DNA from: an uncultured SAR116 cluster alpha proteobacterium
GTDB taxonomy: Bacteria; Pseudomonadota; Alphaproteobacteria; Puniceispirillales; Marisalimonadaceae
Reading direction: 5' to 3'
Length of the DNA: 49,897 bases
Assembly: GCA_902619485.1 (NCBI GenBank)
Contig: CACNEF010000007.1
Span: forward strand, 1 to 49,897
A program made the translations under genes and the position numbers. Below, one piece after another: positions 17,978-25,575 of the stretch. Each line of letters starts with the position of its first letter. Within the stretch, counting starts at the first letter, position 1. Under the pieces are notes generated by a model. It was not told where the DNA came from, did not search any database, and saw nothing but the letters and a program-made list of their open reading frames with translations.

Positions 17978-18394
17978 TTATTCTTCTATTATTTCAATAA
18001 TTCTTCTAGGTGATGCCTGACTATCTTTTTTGTATAATTTGATTTTTAATATGCCATTAGTTAATTCTGCTTCGTCTACTAAAATATTTTGCTCTAGTCT
18101 AAAAACTTGTTTAGTAGAATTATTTTGAATACCTTTATGTATTATATCCTTATTAATTGATAATGCTTTATTTTTTACATCCAACACTAAATAATCATTA
18201 ACCGTATTAATTTTTATTTGATTAGGTTCAATTCCTGCTAAGGCTACATGAATTTCGTAATTGTGATAGTCATATTTTATAATATCAAAGGCTAAGTTTG
18301 ATTTGTTTTGAATTGAAGACACTTTATCAATCTCGTCAAAAAAATCATTATACCCAATATAATATTTTAAAAATTTATTTTGTAATAAAGTCAT
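17978..18394 (-). CDS. Hsp20 / alpha-crystallin small heat-shock protein (IbpA-like)
   Basis: A 138-residue protein with an alpha-crystallin domain from about residue 33 to 128. The strand YEIHVALAGIEPNQIKI marks the start, and the domain end has the G-x-L-type motif NGILKIKLYK. An IbpA-like N-terminus (YIGYNDFFDEIDKVS) precedes it. The C-terminal IxI anchor may be RRIIEII. It acts as an ATP-independent holdase for unfolded proteins in the cytoplasm. It lies 3 bp after an upstream small gene. No obvious sigma-32 promoter or ROSE thermometer was seen. Confidence 0.88.
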   Translation of the reverse strand: MTLLQNKFLKYYIGYNDFFDEIDKVSSIQNKSNLAFDIIKYDYHNYEIHVALAGIEPNQIKINTVNDYLVLDVKNKALSINKDIIHKGIQNNSTKQVFRLEQNILVDEAELTNGILKIKLYKKDSQASPRRIIEIIEE

Positions 18395-18397
18395 TTT

Positions 18398-18682
18398 TTA
18401 TCCTTCGATTTTGAAAACTCGTTCACCTTCTATAAACTTTATCTTAGTGTTACCTTTTACTTCATTAACCTCGTCTGCCATTATTTTCATGATTTTTGAA
18501 GCATCATTTTTATTTTTAAAACAAGATATAACAAAGCCTGTAGTATCCGAAACTCTATAAACTTCACAACTCAATTGGCCATTTTTTATATTTCTGGGTA
18601 TCATTACATTTTGAAAAAAAGCTATGATCATATCACAATTAACTTTTGAAGTTGATTGAAATTCAGCAATTCTAGTGTACAT
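18398..18682 (-). CDS. Small protein of unknown function, possibly dimeric alpha-beta barrel (94 aa)
   Basis: I do not recognise a named family. The pattern is a first strand (YTRIAEFQS), a helix, a second strand near QLSCEVYRV, a third GFVISCFKN, and a helix DASKIMKIMADEV before the last strand IKFIEGERVFKI. That order matches antibiotic-biosynthesis-monooxygenase-like (ABM) ferredoxin folds. It is soluble, with no signal peptide. It is the first gene before hsp20 (3-bp gap), suggesting stress co-expression. Confidence 0.6.
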   Translation of the reverse strand: MYTRIAEFQSTSKVNCDMIIAFFQNVMIPRNIKNGQLSCEVYRVSDTTGFVISCFKNKNDASKIMKIMADEVNEVKGNTKIKFIEGERVFKIEG

Positions 18683-18751
18683 TTTTACCTCTTGTTAAAT
18701 GCATACTTAGTATGTAATTGTATCAGTATAACTAACTATTAACATATTAAC

Positions 18752-19030
18752 ATGAAGATTATAATTTTATCATTTTTTATTTTATTTTCACCCCAAATAT
18801 TTGCGCATGAGTGTGTTTTAAAAGGTACTTCTGCTGAAGAAATTACAATTTATAATACATGTAAAGCTGACGAAAAAAACCAAGCTCCTAGAAAAAATTT
18901 AAATAATTCTTTATTAAAATTAAAAATTCAAGAACTAAAAAATGAAAATAAAAATTTAAAAAATCAATTATTAGATCTTAAAATCAGACTTAATTCTTTG
19001 CTACAAAGAGTAGATTCTTACTTAAATTAA
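18752..19030 (+). CDS. Small exported coiled-coil protein (92 aa)
   Basis: The N-terminus (KIIILSFFILFSPQIFAHE) is a clear Sec signal peptide with cleavage after IFA. The mature part has two cysteines (C21 and C38) that could form a disulfide. From about residue 50 to the end there is a strongly heptad-patterned coiled coil rich in L, K, N and E. It is probably periplasmic, with an oligomerising tail. Function unknown. It precedes the SDR operon by 14 bp and may be its first gene. Confidence 0.6.
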   Translation: MKIIILSFFILFSPQIFAHECVLKGTSAEEITIYNTCKADEKNQAPRKNLNNSLLKLKIQELKNENKNLKNQLLDLKIRLNSLLQRVDSYLN

Positions 19031-19044
19031 TTAGAGTATAACAA

Positions 19045-19764
19045 ATGAAAAAAGCTTTAGTCATAGGTGTTGGTCCATTAAATGGTTTAGGCGGACAATT
19101 ATGTAGAAAAATTGCAAATAATAATTTTGAAGTATTTGTAGCAGGGAGGACAAGGTCATCATTAGATAATGTAGTCAATACTATTTTAAATGATGGGAAT
19201 AAAGCAATACCAATAGTTGTAGATGCCACTGATGAAAATCAAATAAAAAATATGATCAAAAAAATTGGTCCTGGATTAGATTTCGCTGTTTACAATGTTG
19301 GTAATAGTAGACCTGGTAAAATAGTTGAAATGGATGCTAATTATTTTAGAGAAAGCTGGGAAAGTGGCTGTTTTGGCGGATTTTTATTTGCTAAAGAAGT
19401 TATTAAAAAATTTTTAATAGAAAAAACAGCTGGCACCCTTATTTTTACTGGAGCTAGTGCATCTTTAAGAGGCAAATCTAATTTTGGTGCTTTTAATTCT
19501 GCCAAAGGAGCCCTTAGAAATTTAGCTCAGGCGTTAGCAAAAGAATATGCTGAAAACTCAATTCACATAAGCCATGTAATTGTTGATGGAGGTTTAGCAG
19601 GGGAAAGAATAAAACAACGATTATCTGATTTTGAAGAAAGAGTTAAGGAAGGTAAACTTATTAACATAGAGAATGTTACAGATGCTTATATGTTTCTCTA
19701 TAATCAGAGTAAAGATGCATGGACATTTGAATTAGATGTAAGAACATCTCAAGAAAATTGGTAG
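19045..19764 (+). CDS. SDR-family protein with catalytic Tyr replaced by Phe
   Basis: A 239-residue Rossmann protein. The cofactor loop is GVGPLNGLGG (8-17), a looser spacing than TGxxxGxG, and the NNAG motif is YNVGNSRP. At the active site the YxxxK motif reads F150-N-S-A-K154, with serines S138 and S140 nearby, so the catalytic tyrosine is a phenylalanine. A recognisable SDR subgroup shares this AF-x-SAK pattern and the later IHISHVIVDG. It may use another acid or have a non-redox role. It sits upstream of a classical SDR and a DapA-family gene in one operon. Confidence 0.8.
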   Translation: MKKALVIGVGPLNGLGGQLCRKIANNNFEVFVAGRTRSSLDNVVNTILNDGNKAIPIVVDATDENQIKNMIKKIGPGLDFAVYNVGNSRPGKIVEMDANYFRESWESGCFGGFLFAKEVIKKFLIEKTAGTLIFTGASASLRGKSNFGAFNSAKGALRNLAQALAKEYAENSIHISHVIVDGGLAGERIKQRLSDFEERVKEGKLINIENVTDAYMFLYNQSKDAWTFELDVRTSQENW

Positions 19765-19782
19765 ATCATAAAGGAGTGCAAT

Positions 19783-20547
19783 ATGAAATTATTTAATCTG
19801 ACTGATAAGGTTGCATTAATTACAGGAGGTAATGGTGGTATAGGTTTTGCGATGGCAAAAGCAATTGGAGAAGCTGGCGCAACTGTTGTTATAGCAGGAA
19901 GAAACGAAGAAAAAAACAAAAAATCAATTGAGGAGTTGAATTCTCTGAGTGTTAAATGCAAATCCCTAATTGTAGATGTAGTAAACGAGAACTCATGTAA
20001 TCAACTTATCGAAGATGTGGTTCAAACATACGGAAAGCTCAATATTTTAATTAATAATGCTGGTACAAATATTAGAAAACGACCTGAGGAATATGAATTA
20101 AAGGAATGGACATCAATCATAGATACAAACTTGATAAGTACGTTTACTTGTTCTAAAGCTGCTTTTAAATATTTTAAGAATATTAACAGTGGAAAAATTA
20201 TTAACATTGGATCAATGCATTCTTTATTTGGCGCACCTCTTGGAAGTGCATATTCTGCAAGTAAAGGAGGTGTAGTACAATTAACAAAAAGTCTTGCAAA
20301 TACTTGGGCTAAAGACAACATTCAAGTGAATGCAGTTTTACCAGGATATATAGATACCACTTTAACACGACAAGCTAGGGTTGATATTCCTAAACTTCAA
20401 AAAAGAGTTGAAGAAAGAACTCCTGCTGGGCGTTGGGGAGATCCGGACGATTTGGGGGGAATAGCCGTGTTTTTATCTAGTGATGCTTCTAATTATGTTA
20501 CGGGCACTGCTATACCTGTCGATGGTGGTTATTCAATTAACGGGTAA
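19783..20547 (+). CDS. Classical SDR oxidoreductase (gluconate 5-dehydrogenase / KduD-like)
   Basis: A 254-residue SDR with all elements: TGGNGGIG (14-21), NNAG (91-94), and catalytic S144, Y157 and K161. The end YVTGTAIPVDGGYSING is the usual closing motif. The best-known relatives of this type reduce keto-sugar acids such as 5-keto-gluconate. The following gene for a DapA-family enzyme (keto-acid aldolase/dehydratase) fits a sugar-acid route. A strong AAAGGAG site precedes the start, 18 bp after the previous gene. Confidence 0.88.
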   Translation: MKLFNLTDKVALITGGNGGIGFAMAKAIGEAGATVVIAGRNEEKNKKSIEELNSLSVKCKSLIVDVVNENSCNQLIEDVVQTYGKLNILINNAGTNIRKRPEEYELKEWTSIIDTNLISTFTCSKAAFKYFKNINSGKIINIGSMHSLFGAPLGSAYSASKGGVVQLTKSLANTWAKDNIQVNAVLPGYIDTTLTRQARVDIPKLQKRVEERTPAGRWGDPDDLGGIAVFLSSDASNYVTGTAIPVDGGYSING

Positions 20548-20566
20548 ATTAATCTAGGAGGGTAAT

Positions 20567-21496
20567 TTGGAAAATATTTTTAAAGGTTGTATGCCAGCTC
20601 TTATGACGCCATGCAACGAAGACCTCTCTCCAAACTTTGATTTACTTGTGCATAAAGCTGAAGAGCTTATCAATTATGGGATGTCCGCTGTAGTTTATTG
20701 CGGTTCAATGGGAGATTGGCCTTTATTAACAGACGAAGAAAGACAAGAAGGTGTTTCTAGGTTGATTAAAGCTGGTGTTCCTACAATAGTAGGAACTGGT
20801 TCAATTAATTCAAAAAAAGCGACTGGTCATGCTGTACATGCTCAAGAAGTAGGTGCTTTAGGTCTGATGGTAATCCCAAGAGTTTTATCCAGGGGACCTT
20901 CGCTTTCAGCTCAGAGAGCACATTTTGCGTCTATTTTGAGTGGAGCTCCTAAACTTCCTGCAGTTATTTACAATAGTCATTATTATGGGTTTTCAACAAG
21001 AGCAGATTTATTTTTTGATTTACGAAAAGAATATCCAAATTTAGTGGGTTTTAAAGAATTTGGAGGTGCTAAAGATCTAAGTTATGCAGCAGAACATATT
21101 ACTTCTAAAGATGATGATATATCCTTGATGATTGGGGTAGATACAACTGTATATCATGGCTACGTAAATTGTGGCGCAGTTGGAGCTATAACTGGAGTGG
21201 GGAACGCATTCCCAAAAGAAGTATTACATTTAATTGATTTATGTGAAAAAGCTGCAAACGGTAACTCTAATGCAAGACAAAAAGCTATGGAACTTGAGAG
21301 TGCCCTCGCAGTTTTATCATCTTTTGATGAGGGACCAGATCTGGTGCTTTATTATAAATACTTAATGGTTTTAAATGGAGAAAAAGCGTACGATTTGCAC
21401 TTTAATCCAACTGATAAGTTGAGTGAGAGTCAGAGAAAATATGCTGAAAGTCAATATACTTTATTTAAAAACTGGTATCGAGATTGGAATAAATAA
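20567..21496 (+). CDS. DapA-family (dihydrodipicolinate synthase-like) aldolase/dehydratase
   Basis: A 309-residue Schiff-base TIM-barrel enzyme. The catalytic lysine is K163 in VGFKEFGG, and the proton-relay Tyr is Y135 in AVIYNSHYYG. YCGSMGDWPLLTDEER takes the place of the usual GTTGE loop, which binds the carboxylate. That altered loop and the sugar-type SDR neighbour suggest a catabolic keto-acid aldolase or dehydratase rather than lysine biosynthesis. The start is TTG, supported by an AGGAGGG ribosome site 4-5 nt upstream and the standard N-terminus (IFKGCMPALMTP). Confidence 0.88.
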   Translation: MENIFKGCMPALMTPCNEDLSPNFDLLVHKAEELINYGMSAVVYCGSMGDWPLLTDEERQEGVSRLIKAGVPTIVGTGSINSKKATGHAVHAQEVGALGLMVIPRVLSRGPSLSAQRAHFASILSGAPKLPAVIYNSHYYGFSTRADLFFDLRKEYPNLVGFKEFGGAKDLSYAAEHITSKDDDISLMIGVDTTVYHGYVNCGAVGAITGVGNAFPKEVLHLIDLCEKAANGNSNARQKAMELESALAVLSSFDEGPDLVLYYKYLMVLNGEKAYDLHFNPTDKLSESQRKYAESQYTLFKNWYRDWNK

Positions 21497-21547
21497 CGGC
21501 CAATAATTAAATATTATTAATCTTCTTATTTATCATGACTTAAATTT

Positions 21548-21637
21548 TCATTTACGGATTAATTGTTTACAAGCTTCTCTATGGACAAGTCCTATTAATA
21601 TTCCGTCAGTCAAGCCTAAAGCAGCACCTTTTATTAG
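21548..21637 (-). pseudogene. Possible decayed gene tail beside tRNA-Arg
   Basis: On the minus strand a 29-codon frame with no start ends at a TGA and reads like a folded protein tail (LIKGAALGLTDGILIGLVHR, then a basic end KQLIRK). It is preceded in frame by a stop. The composition is unlike its surroundings, which are mostly non-coding A/T runs. It could be a gene remnant, or a chance frame. The rest of the 310-bp gap between the DapA-family gene and the next CDS holds the tRNA and an A/T-rich weak hairpin near 21502-21518. Confidence 0.25.
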
Positions 21638-21672
21638 TCATAATCCGAACAATCATATCTCTTTTTAAAAAA

Positions 21673-21749
21673 TGGTGAACGCGAGAGGATTCGAACCTCT
21701 GACCTACTGCTTAGAAGGCAGTTGCTCTATCCAGCTGAGCTACGCGTCC
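21673..21749 (-). tRNA. tRNA-Arg (anticodon UCU)
   Basis: The minus strand reads a complete 77-nt cloverleaf. The acceptor stem is GGACGCG paired with CGCGTTC (one G-U), followed by A73 and an encoded CCA. The D arm begins AGCTCAGCTGGAT and the anticodon stem is ACTGC/GCAGT with loop CTTCTAA, giving anticodon TCT. The T arm has GGTTCGAATCC. It reads AGA, the preferred Arg codon in AT-rich genomes. A run of T follows the CCA at once, which may help transcription stop. Confidence 0.96.
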
Positions 21750-21759
21750 ACTAAATAAT

Positions 21760-21788
21760 CTATTATTACTTATAAATAATTAAGTCAA
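21760..21788 (-). promoter_or_regulatory. Candidate sigma-70 promoter of tRNA-Arg
   Basis: On the minus strand there is TTGACT (21783-21788), a 17-nt spacer and TAATAG (21760-21765). This puts the start site about 5 nt before the tRNA. The -35 is strong and the -10 is weak, so the call is tentative. Confidence 0.35.
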
Positions 21789-21806
21789 AACAATTGTTTT
21801 AAAAAG

Positions 21807-22211
21807 TTAGTAATAAAAAATCTTTTGCATGCATGTCATTGGTTTTGGTATTTTATTTAAATTTTCTGTTCCCAATCCTACACTCAATACTGCTGATGAT
21901 AATCTTGAAGTTACTTTATCAAAAATCCATGCAAAATCAGTTGTAGTAAAAAAATATTTATCTTCCCAAATTACGTAAGCTCCTTGTTTTTCAGCTAACA
22001 AGTTTCCAATTAAAACAAACTTACCATTCATTCTTCTATAAACTTTTGGATTGTCCATGTCTTTTGATCTGTCAAATAAAAACTCAAACTTATTATTTGT
22101 ATCACTACAATCAAATCCAGCAGACGGTAGATGTACATCACTGGCCATTGATTTTAATGGTAATAAAACAATAAACAAAATTACATAAATAAATTTTCTT
22201 TTTAAAATCAT
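21807..22211 (-). CDS. Exported protein of unknown function (134 aa)
   Basis: It starts with a basic N-region and hydrophobic core (KRKFIYVILFIVLLPLKSMAS), a clear Sec signal with cleavage after MAS. The mature part has two cysteines, one near the start (AGFDCSD) and one near the end (MTCMQK), spaced as if for a disulfide. A beta-rich middle follows (KFVLIGNLLAEKQGAYVIW). I recognise no family. Likely periplasmic. Confidence 0.65.
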   Translation of the reverse strand: MILKRKFIYVILFIVLLPLKSMASDVHLPSAGFDCSDTNNKFEFLFDRSKDMDNPKVYRRMNGKFVLIGNLLAEKQGAYVIWEDKYFFTTTDFAWIFDKVTSRLSSAVLSVGLGTENLNKIPKPMTCMQKIFYY

Positions 22212-22294
22212 AACTTTCTTACTTTCTAGTTATTTTTTTTATATAATTATTGTAAGACTTACCTAACTTTTTACTTAATATAAAGTATTTTATC

Positions 22295-22690
22295 ATGTCA
22301 CTTTTTATAGATCATGTCGTAATAACAGTCACTGATATAAACAAATCCATACATTTTTATTCAAATATTTTAGGTATGGAATTACAAGAATTTTTATCAA
22401 CAACAGATAATATAAAACGAAAATCTCTTAAATTTGGCATACAAAAAATTAATTTACATGAAGCTTCTAAACCTTTTAAACCGCACGCGCATAACCCACT
22501 CCCAGGTACTATGGACATTTGTTTTTTAAGCGAAAAAAATGTTAATGACTGGATAAAAATATTTGATAAATTTGATATTAAAATTGAAGATGGCCCAGTC
22601 ATAAAGACTGGAGCTAATGGCACAATAAAATCTATATATGTCAGAGACCCAGATAAAAACTTAATTGAGATATCTAATCAGAATTATTAA
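22295..22690 (+). CDS. VOC-family (glyoxalase/dioxygenase-fold) protein
   Basis: A 131-residue vicinal-oxygen-chelate protein with the classic start IDHVVITVTDINKSIHFYSNILGM. Here H7 is the first metal ligand. The central histidine is in INLHEA, and the last ligand is the Glu in PDKNLIEIS at the C-terminus. The HAHNPLPGTMDICF stretch is common in the fosfomycin/biphenyl-diol-like branch. Substrate unknown. Its stop is interlocked (TTAA) with the convergent 100-residue gene. Confidence 0.85.
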   Translation: MSLFIDHVVITVTDINKSIHFYSNILGMELQEFLSTTDNIKRKSLKFGIQKINLHEASKPFKPHAHNPLPGTMDICFLSEKNVNDWIKIFDKFDIKIEDGPVIKTGANGTIKSIYVRDPDKNLIEISNQNY

Positions 22691-22989
22691 ATGGTTTGTA
22701 TAAATTCTGTTAACTCTCTCGTTCTATGTACTTTTTTTTCCCATTTTTGATCAAATTTTTTTATAAGATTCTCTAAATTTTTTGAATTTATTGCTTTTTC
22801 AGCATCTCTACTATTTTTAAATTCATATATGGCAAGATGAAAATTGGAATCTTTTATCCAGCCTCTTTTTGCACTTTTAGCCATAAATGCTTCCCTTGCT
22901 TCGATTAAGTGCTCTTTTTCATACCAATTGTCAAATTTTTCTCTATCAACAAGCTTTGTATCTGATTTAACTATTAAGTAACAGGTCAT
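22687..22989 (-). CDS. Small dimeric alpha-beta-barrel-like protein (EthD/ABM-type)
   Basis: A 100-residue soluble protein with the first strand CYLIVKSDT, then a motif typical of dimeric ferredoxin folds, FDNWYEKEHLIEAREAF, and strand HLAIYEFKN. A helix and a basic stretch KKVHRTRELTEF end it. Relatives act on small reactive metabolites or have no known role. No signal peptide. It is divergent from hpf with a short gap. Confidence 0.65.
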   Translation of the reverse strand: MTCYLIVKSDTKLVDREKFDNWYEKEHLIEAREAFMAKSAKRGWIKDSNFHLAIYEFKNSRDAEKAINSKNLENLIKKFDQKWEKKVHRTRELTEFIQTI

Positions 22990-23041
22990 ATCGAACTCAC
23001 ATTAAAATTTAAAATTACTTTATATTTTAAAAATTAAATTA

Positions 23042-23070
23042 TTGACAATAGTCTATAATAATTTTGTAAT
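23042..23070 (+). promoter_or_regulatory. Sigma-70-type promoter of hpf
   Basis: TTGACA (23042-23047) and TGTAAT (23065-23070) are separated by exactly 17 nt, an almost perfect consensus pair. The start would fall near 23077, leaving a short leader with AAGGAGGG before ATG 23098. This rules out the upstream in-frame ATG at 23074 as start. Confidence 0.65.
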
Positions 23071-23097
23071 TTAATGACAATATTAAGGAGGGAATTT

Positions 23098-23697
23098 ATG
23101 AACTTTAAAATATTTGGTAAGCAAGTTAAAGTAGGTCAATCTTTTACCAAATATGCAGAGTTAAACTTATTTGATGCAGTTACTAAATTCTTTCCAAATG
23201 CTGTTTCTTCAATTGTAAGTGTCTCAAAAAAAAATAAGATTTTTTATATTATCATAGTACTTCATATTACAAAAAAAATGGAATTTACAGCTCAATCAAA
23301 TGGTGAAACTGCAAAAATAGCATTTGATTCTACTCTTGAAAAACTCTCAAAACAACTAAGACGATATAAAAGAAAAATTAAAAACTCTAAACATAACGAT
23401 AACCTTCTAAAATCAAGCGTGTTGGATGCACAATTTCAAATAATTAATGAACCTCCATCAGGTGTTTCTATAAACAAAGAAAATAACAGTCAAGAGCCAC
23501 TTATTTTTGCAGAATTAGATACAGAGATAGAAGAATTAACAGTTGTTGATGCCCTTGAAAAAATGAAATTAGGAAATGCTTCTGCGCTTATGTTTAGAAA
23601 CTCAAAGCATAGCGGGCTAAATATGATTTATAAAAGGGAAGATGGTTTAATTGGTTGGGTAGATCCAAGAGGCAATAGAGAATTAACAAAAGTATGA
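23098..23697 (+). CDS. hpf: Ribosome hibernation promoting factor, long form
   Basis: This 199-residue protein has two domains. The N-terminal S30AE/HPF domain (about 1-100) starts NFKIFGKQVKVGQSFTKYAE and continues to EKLSKQLRRYKRKIKN. After a linker, the C-terminal domain (about 140-195) has the signature EELTVVDALEKMKLGNASALMFRNSK and GLIGWVDPRG. The long form uses its C-terminal domain to dimerise 70S ribosomes into inactive 100S in stationary or starved cells. The start at 23098 is set by the AAGGAGGG site and the promoter position. The N-terminal domain is divergent but the C-terminal domain is clear. Confidence 0.88.
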   Translation: MNFKIFGKQVKVGQSFTKYAELNLFDAVTKFFPNAVSSIVSVSKKNKIFYIIIVLHITKKMEFTAQSNGETAKIAFDSTLEKLSKQLRRYKRKIKNSKHNDNLLKSSVLDAQFQIINEPPSGVSINKENNSQEPLIFAELDTEIEELTVVDALEKMKLGNASALMFRNSKHSGLNMIYKREDGLIGWVDPRGNRELTKV

Positions 23698-23703
23698 AAT
23701 CAA

Positions 23704-24267
23704 TTAATTATTTAATTGTTCTAATCTTTTATCTCTTCTGCACATAAATCTATAATATTCATATTTATAGCTTTGTTTTTTGTAGTAATTTTGATGTTCT
23801 TCTCTTACAGGGTAAAATTTGCTCTCTTTTTCTACGGGAACAATTGAAGTTTTTGGAGCTAATGACAAAATAATTTTTTTCTGATCCTCACTTTTATAAT
23901 AAATTGCAGGTGTGTAAGACCTGCCTCTATCACAAAATTGTCCATAAGCATCTTCATAATCTATAGTCTTGAATACATGAGTTACAAGTTCTTTAAATGT
24001 GATTTTCTTAGGATCATATATCACTAGCGCTGCTTCACGGTGATCTCCCCATTGCCCAGGAATATATTTTGGGTCCTTTGTTGTGCCTGCAGTGAAACCA
24101 CTTATAACATCTGACACCCCATCAAGTTTTTCAGTATCTGCTTCAGTACACCAAAAGCATCCACCAGAATAAATAAAAGTATCAGCCTTACTTATATATG
24201 TGAAGTAAGTAAAAGTAATTAAAGTAACAAAAGAGTTAACAAGTAATATTTTGAAAGATTTTTGCAT
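23704..24267 (-). CDS. msrA: Peptide-methionine (S)-S-oxide reductase, exported
   Basis: A 187-residue MsrA with the signature GGCFWCTEAD (35-44), where C37 is the catalytic cysteine. It has VISGFTAG, then HREAALVIYDPKKITFKEL and the FCDRGRSYTPAIYY stretch. It reduces methionine-S-sulfoxide in oxidised proteins. Residues 1-28 form a signal peptide or anchor (FKILLVNSFVTLITFTYFTY), so it should act in the periplasm, unlike cytosolic MsrA. It is convergent with hpf (6-bp gap). Confidence 0.9.
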   Translation of the reverse strand: MQKSFKILLVNSFVTLITFTYFTYISKADTFIYSGGCFWCTEADTEKLDGVSDVISGFTAGTTKDPKYIPGQWGDHREAALVIYDPKKITFKELVTHVFKTIDYEDAYGQFCDRGRSYTPAIYYKSEDQKKIILSLAPKTSIVPVEKESKFYPVREEHQNYYKKQSYKYEYYRFMCRRDKRLEQLNN

Positions 24268-24332
24268 TTTTATTTTTTGAATTAATTAAACACGCTTATA
24301 TTTGGTCCTTTTTTTTTGAAAAACAATAATTA

Positions 24333-24341
24333 TGATATAAT
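24333..24341 (+). promoter_or_regulatory. Extended -10 promoter of the epoxide-hydrolase-like gene
   Basis: The sequence TGATATAAT is a perfect extended -10 (TG-n-TATAAT) 33 nt before the start codon at 24374, on the plus strand. The T-rich block upstream gives only a poor -35, as expected for extended -10 promoters. Confidence 0.45.
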
Positions 24342-24373
24342 TATTTTTTTAAAAAATAAGAGTTGGATTAATT

Positions 24374-25510
24374 ATGGAAAAATTTGTTTCAGTTACAAAT
24401 CCAAAAGTAATAGAAAATCTTAAATTACAAATTTCAAATAGTAGAATTATAGATTGGGCGTCAGATTTTAATAAGGATGCTGGCATTTCATATAATAGAC
24501 TTGCTTATATTTTAGATTATTGGAAAAATAAATTTTCATGGGAAAAGTCCGAAAAAGAACTAAATTCATTTAATCAATTTTATTTTATTGATGAAGGCAT
24601 AAAAACTCATTTTTTATATATTAAATCACCAAAAAAAAATGCTTTACCATTATTGCTTATTCACGGATGGCCGGGATCGATATTTGAATTCTTTGATTTA
24701 ATACCTTTGTTAACAAATCCCAAAGATCATAATTTACTAGGATGTCAGCCTTTTGATATTGTGATTCCTTCTTTACCAAATGTAGGATTTTCTTTTTTTA
24801 CTGATCAAAAACCAATGGATCTAGTAGAAATTTCCAATCATTTTTTAATACTTATGAAAAATTTGGGATATGAAAATTATTTTGTACAAGGCGGAGATTT
24901 AGGATCTTTTATTGCTTCAATAATGTCTAAAAATGATTCCAAATCTGTTAAGGGTATTCATCTAAACTTGTTACCTTTGCCAAGAGGGTTAGATAAGATG
25001 CCAAATAATAATGAAGAAAAGATATATTATCAAAAATTAAAGAATTTTCTCCAATTTGAATCTGGTTATCAGCAATTACAAGGGACTAAACCTTTTACTC
25101 TTGCTCATGCACTTAACGCTTCTCCTGTATCATTATGTTCGTATATAAGTGAAAAATTTTATACTTGGATAGATCATGATGGCGATTTATTTTCTAAAAT
25201 CGATATAGATAAAATGTTAGCTAACATAACCTTATACTGGATAACTGGTTGTATTGGTGCTTCATTTTGGCCTTATTATATCAGACACAGGTCAGATTGG
25301 CCAATTAGTAAGGATGAGCCAATATTATCCCCAATGGGGTATAGTGAGTTTCCAAAGGAAATTTTTTCACCTCCATTAAGTCTTGCTTCACAATATTATC
25401 AAAATATTGTTATGTGGTCATCCCATAAGTCTGGAGGACATTTCGCAGCAATGGAAAAACCTCTAGAGTTAGCATTAGATATTAATAATTTTGTCAAAAA
25501 AGTTTATTAA
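24374..25510 (+). CDS. Epoxide hydrolase-like alpha/beta hydrolase with EHN domain
   Basis: This 378-residue protein has the microsomal-epoxide-hydrolase layout. An N-terminal EHN segment (about 1-90, including YWKNKFSWEKSEKELNSF) wraps the hydrolase core. The core shows oxyanion motif HGWPGS (97-102), nucleophile D175 in VQGGDLGSFIAS, and histidine H356 in SGGHFAAMEKP. An Asp nucleophile, not Ser, supports epoxide opening by an alkyl-enzyme ester. Whether the physiological substrate is an epoxide is not shown. No signal peptide. A TM anchor, present in the animal enzymes, is absent. Confidence 0.87.
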   Translation: MEKFVSVTNPKVIENLKLQISNSRIIDWASDFNKDAGISYNRLAYILDYWKNKFSWEKSEKELNSFNQFYFIDEGIKTHFLYIKSPKKNALPLLLIHGWPGSIFEFFDLIPLLTNPKDHNLLGCQPFDIVIPSLPNVGFSFFTDQKPMDLVEISNHFLILMKNLGYENYFVQGGDLGSFIASIMSKNDSKSVKGIHLNLLPLPRGLDKMPNNNEEKIYYQKLKNFLQFESGYQQLQGTKPFTLAHALNASPVSLCSYISEKFYTWIDHDGDLFSKIDIDKMLANITLYWITGCIGASFWPYYIRHRSDWPISKDEPILSPMGYSEFPKEIFSPPLSLASQYYQNIVMWSSHKSGGHFAAMEKPLELALDINNFVKKVY

Positions 25511-25575
25511 ATTGTGTTTATTAATCTTCCTCGATATGTCAGTCTTGATTTAAATATTATTATGAGAGCATTAAA

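Noticed and set aside
23074-23097. Upstream in-frame ATG (23074) as the hpf start
   Set aside because: It lies at or before the predicted transcript start, has no ribosome site, and would place AAGGAGGG inside the coding region.
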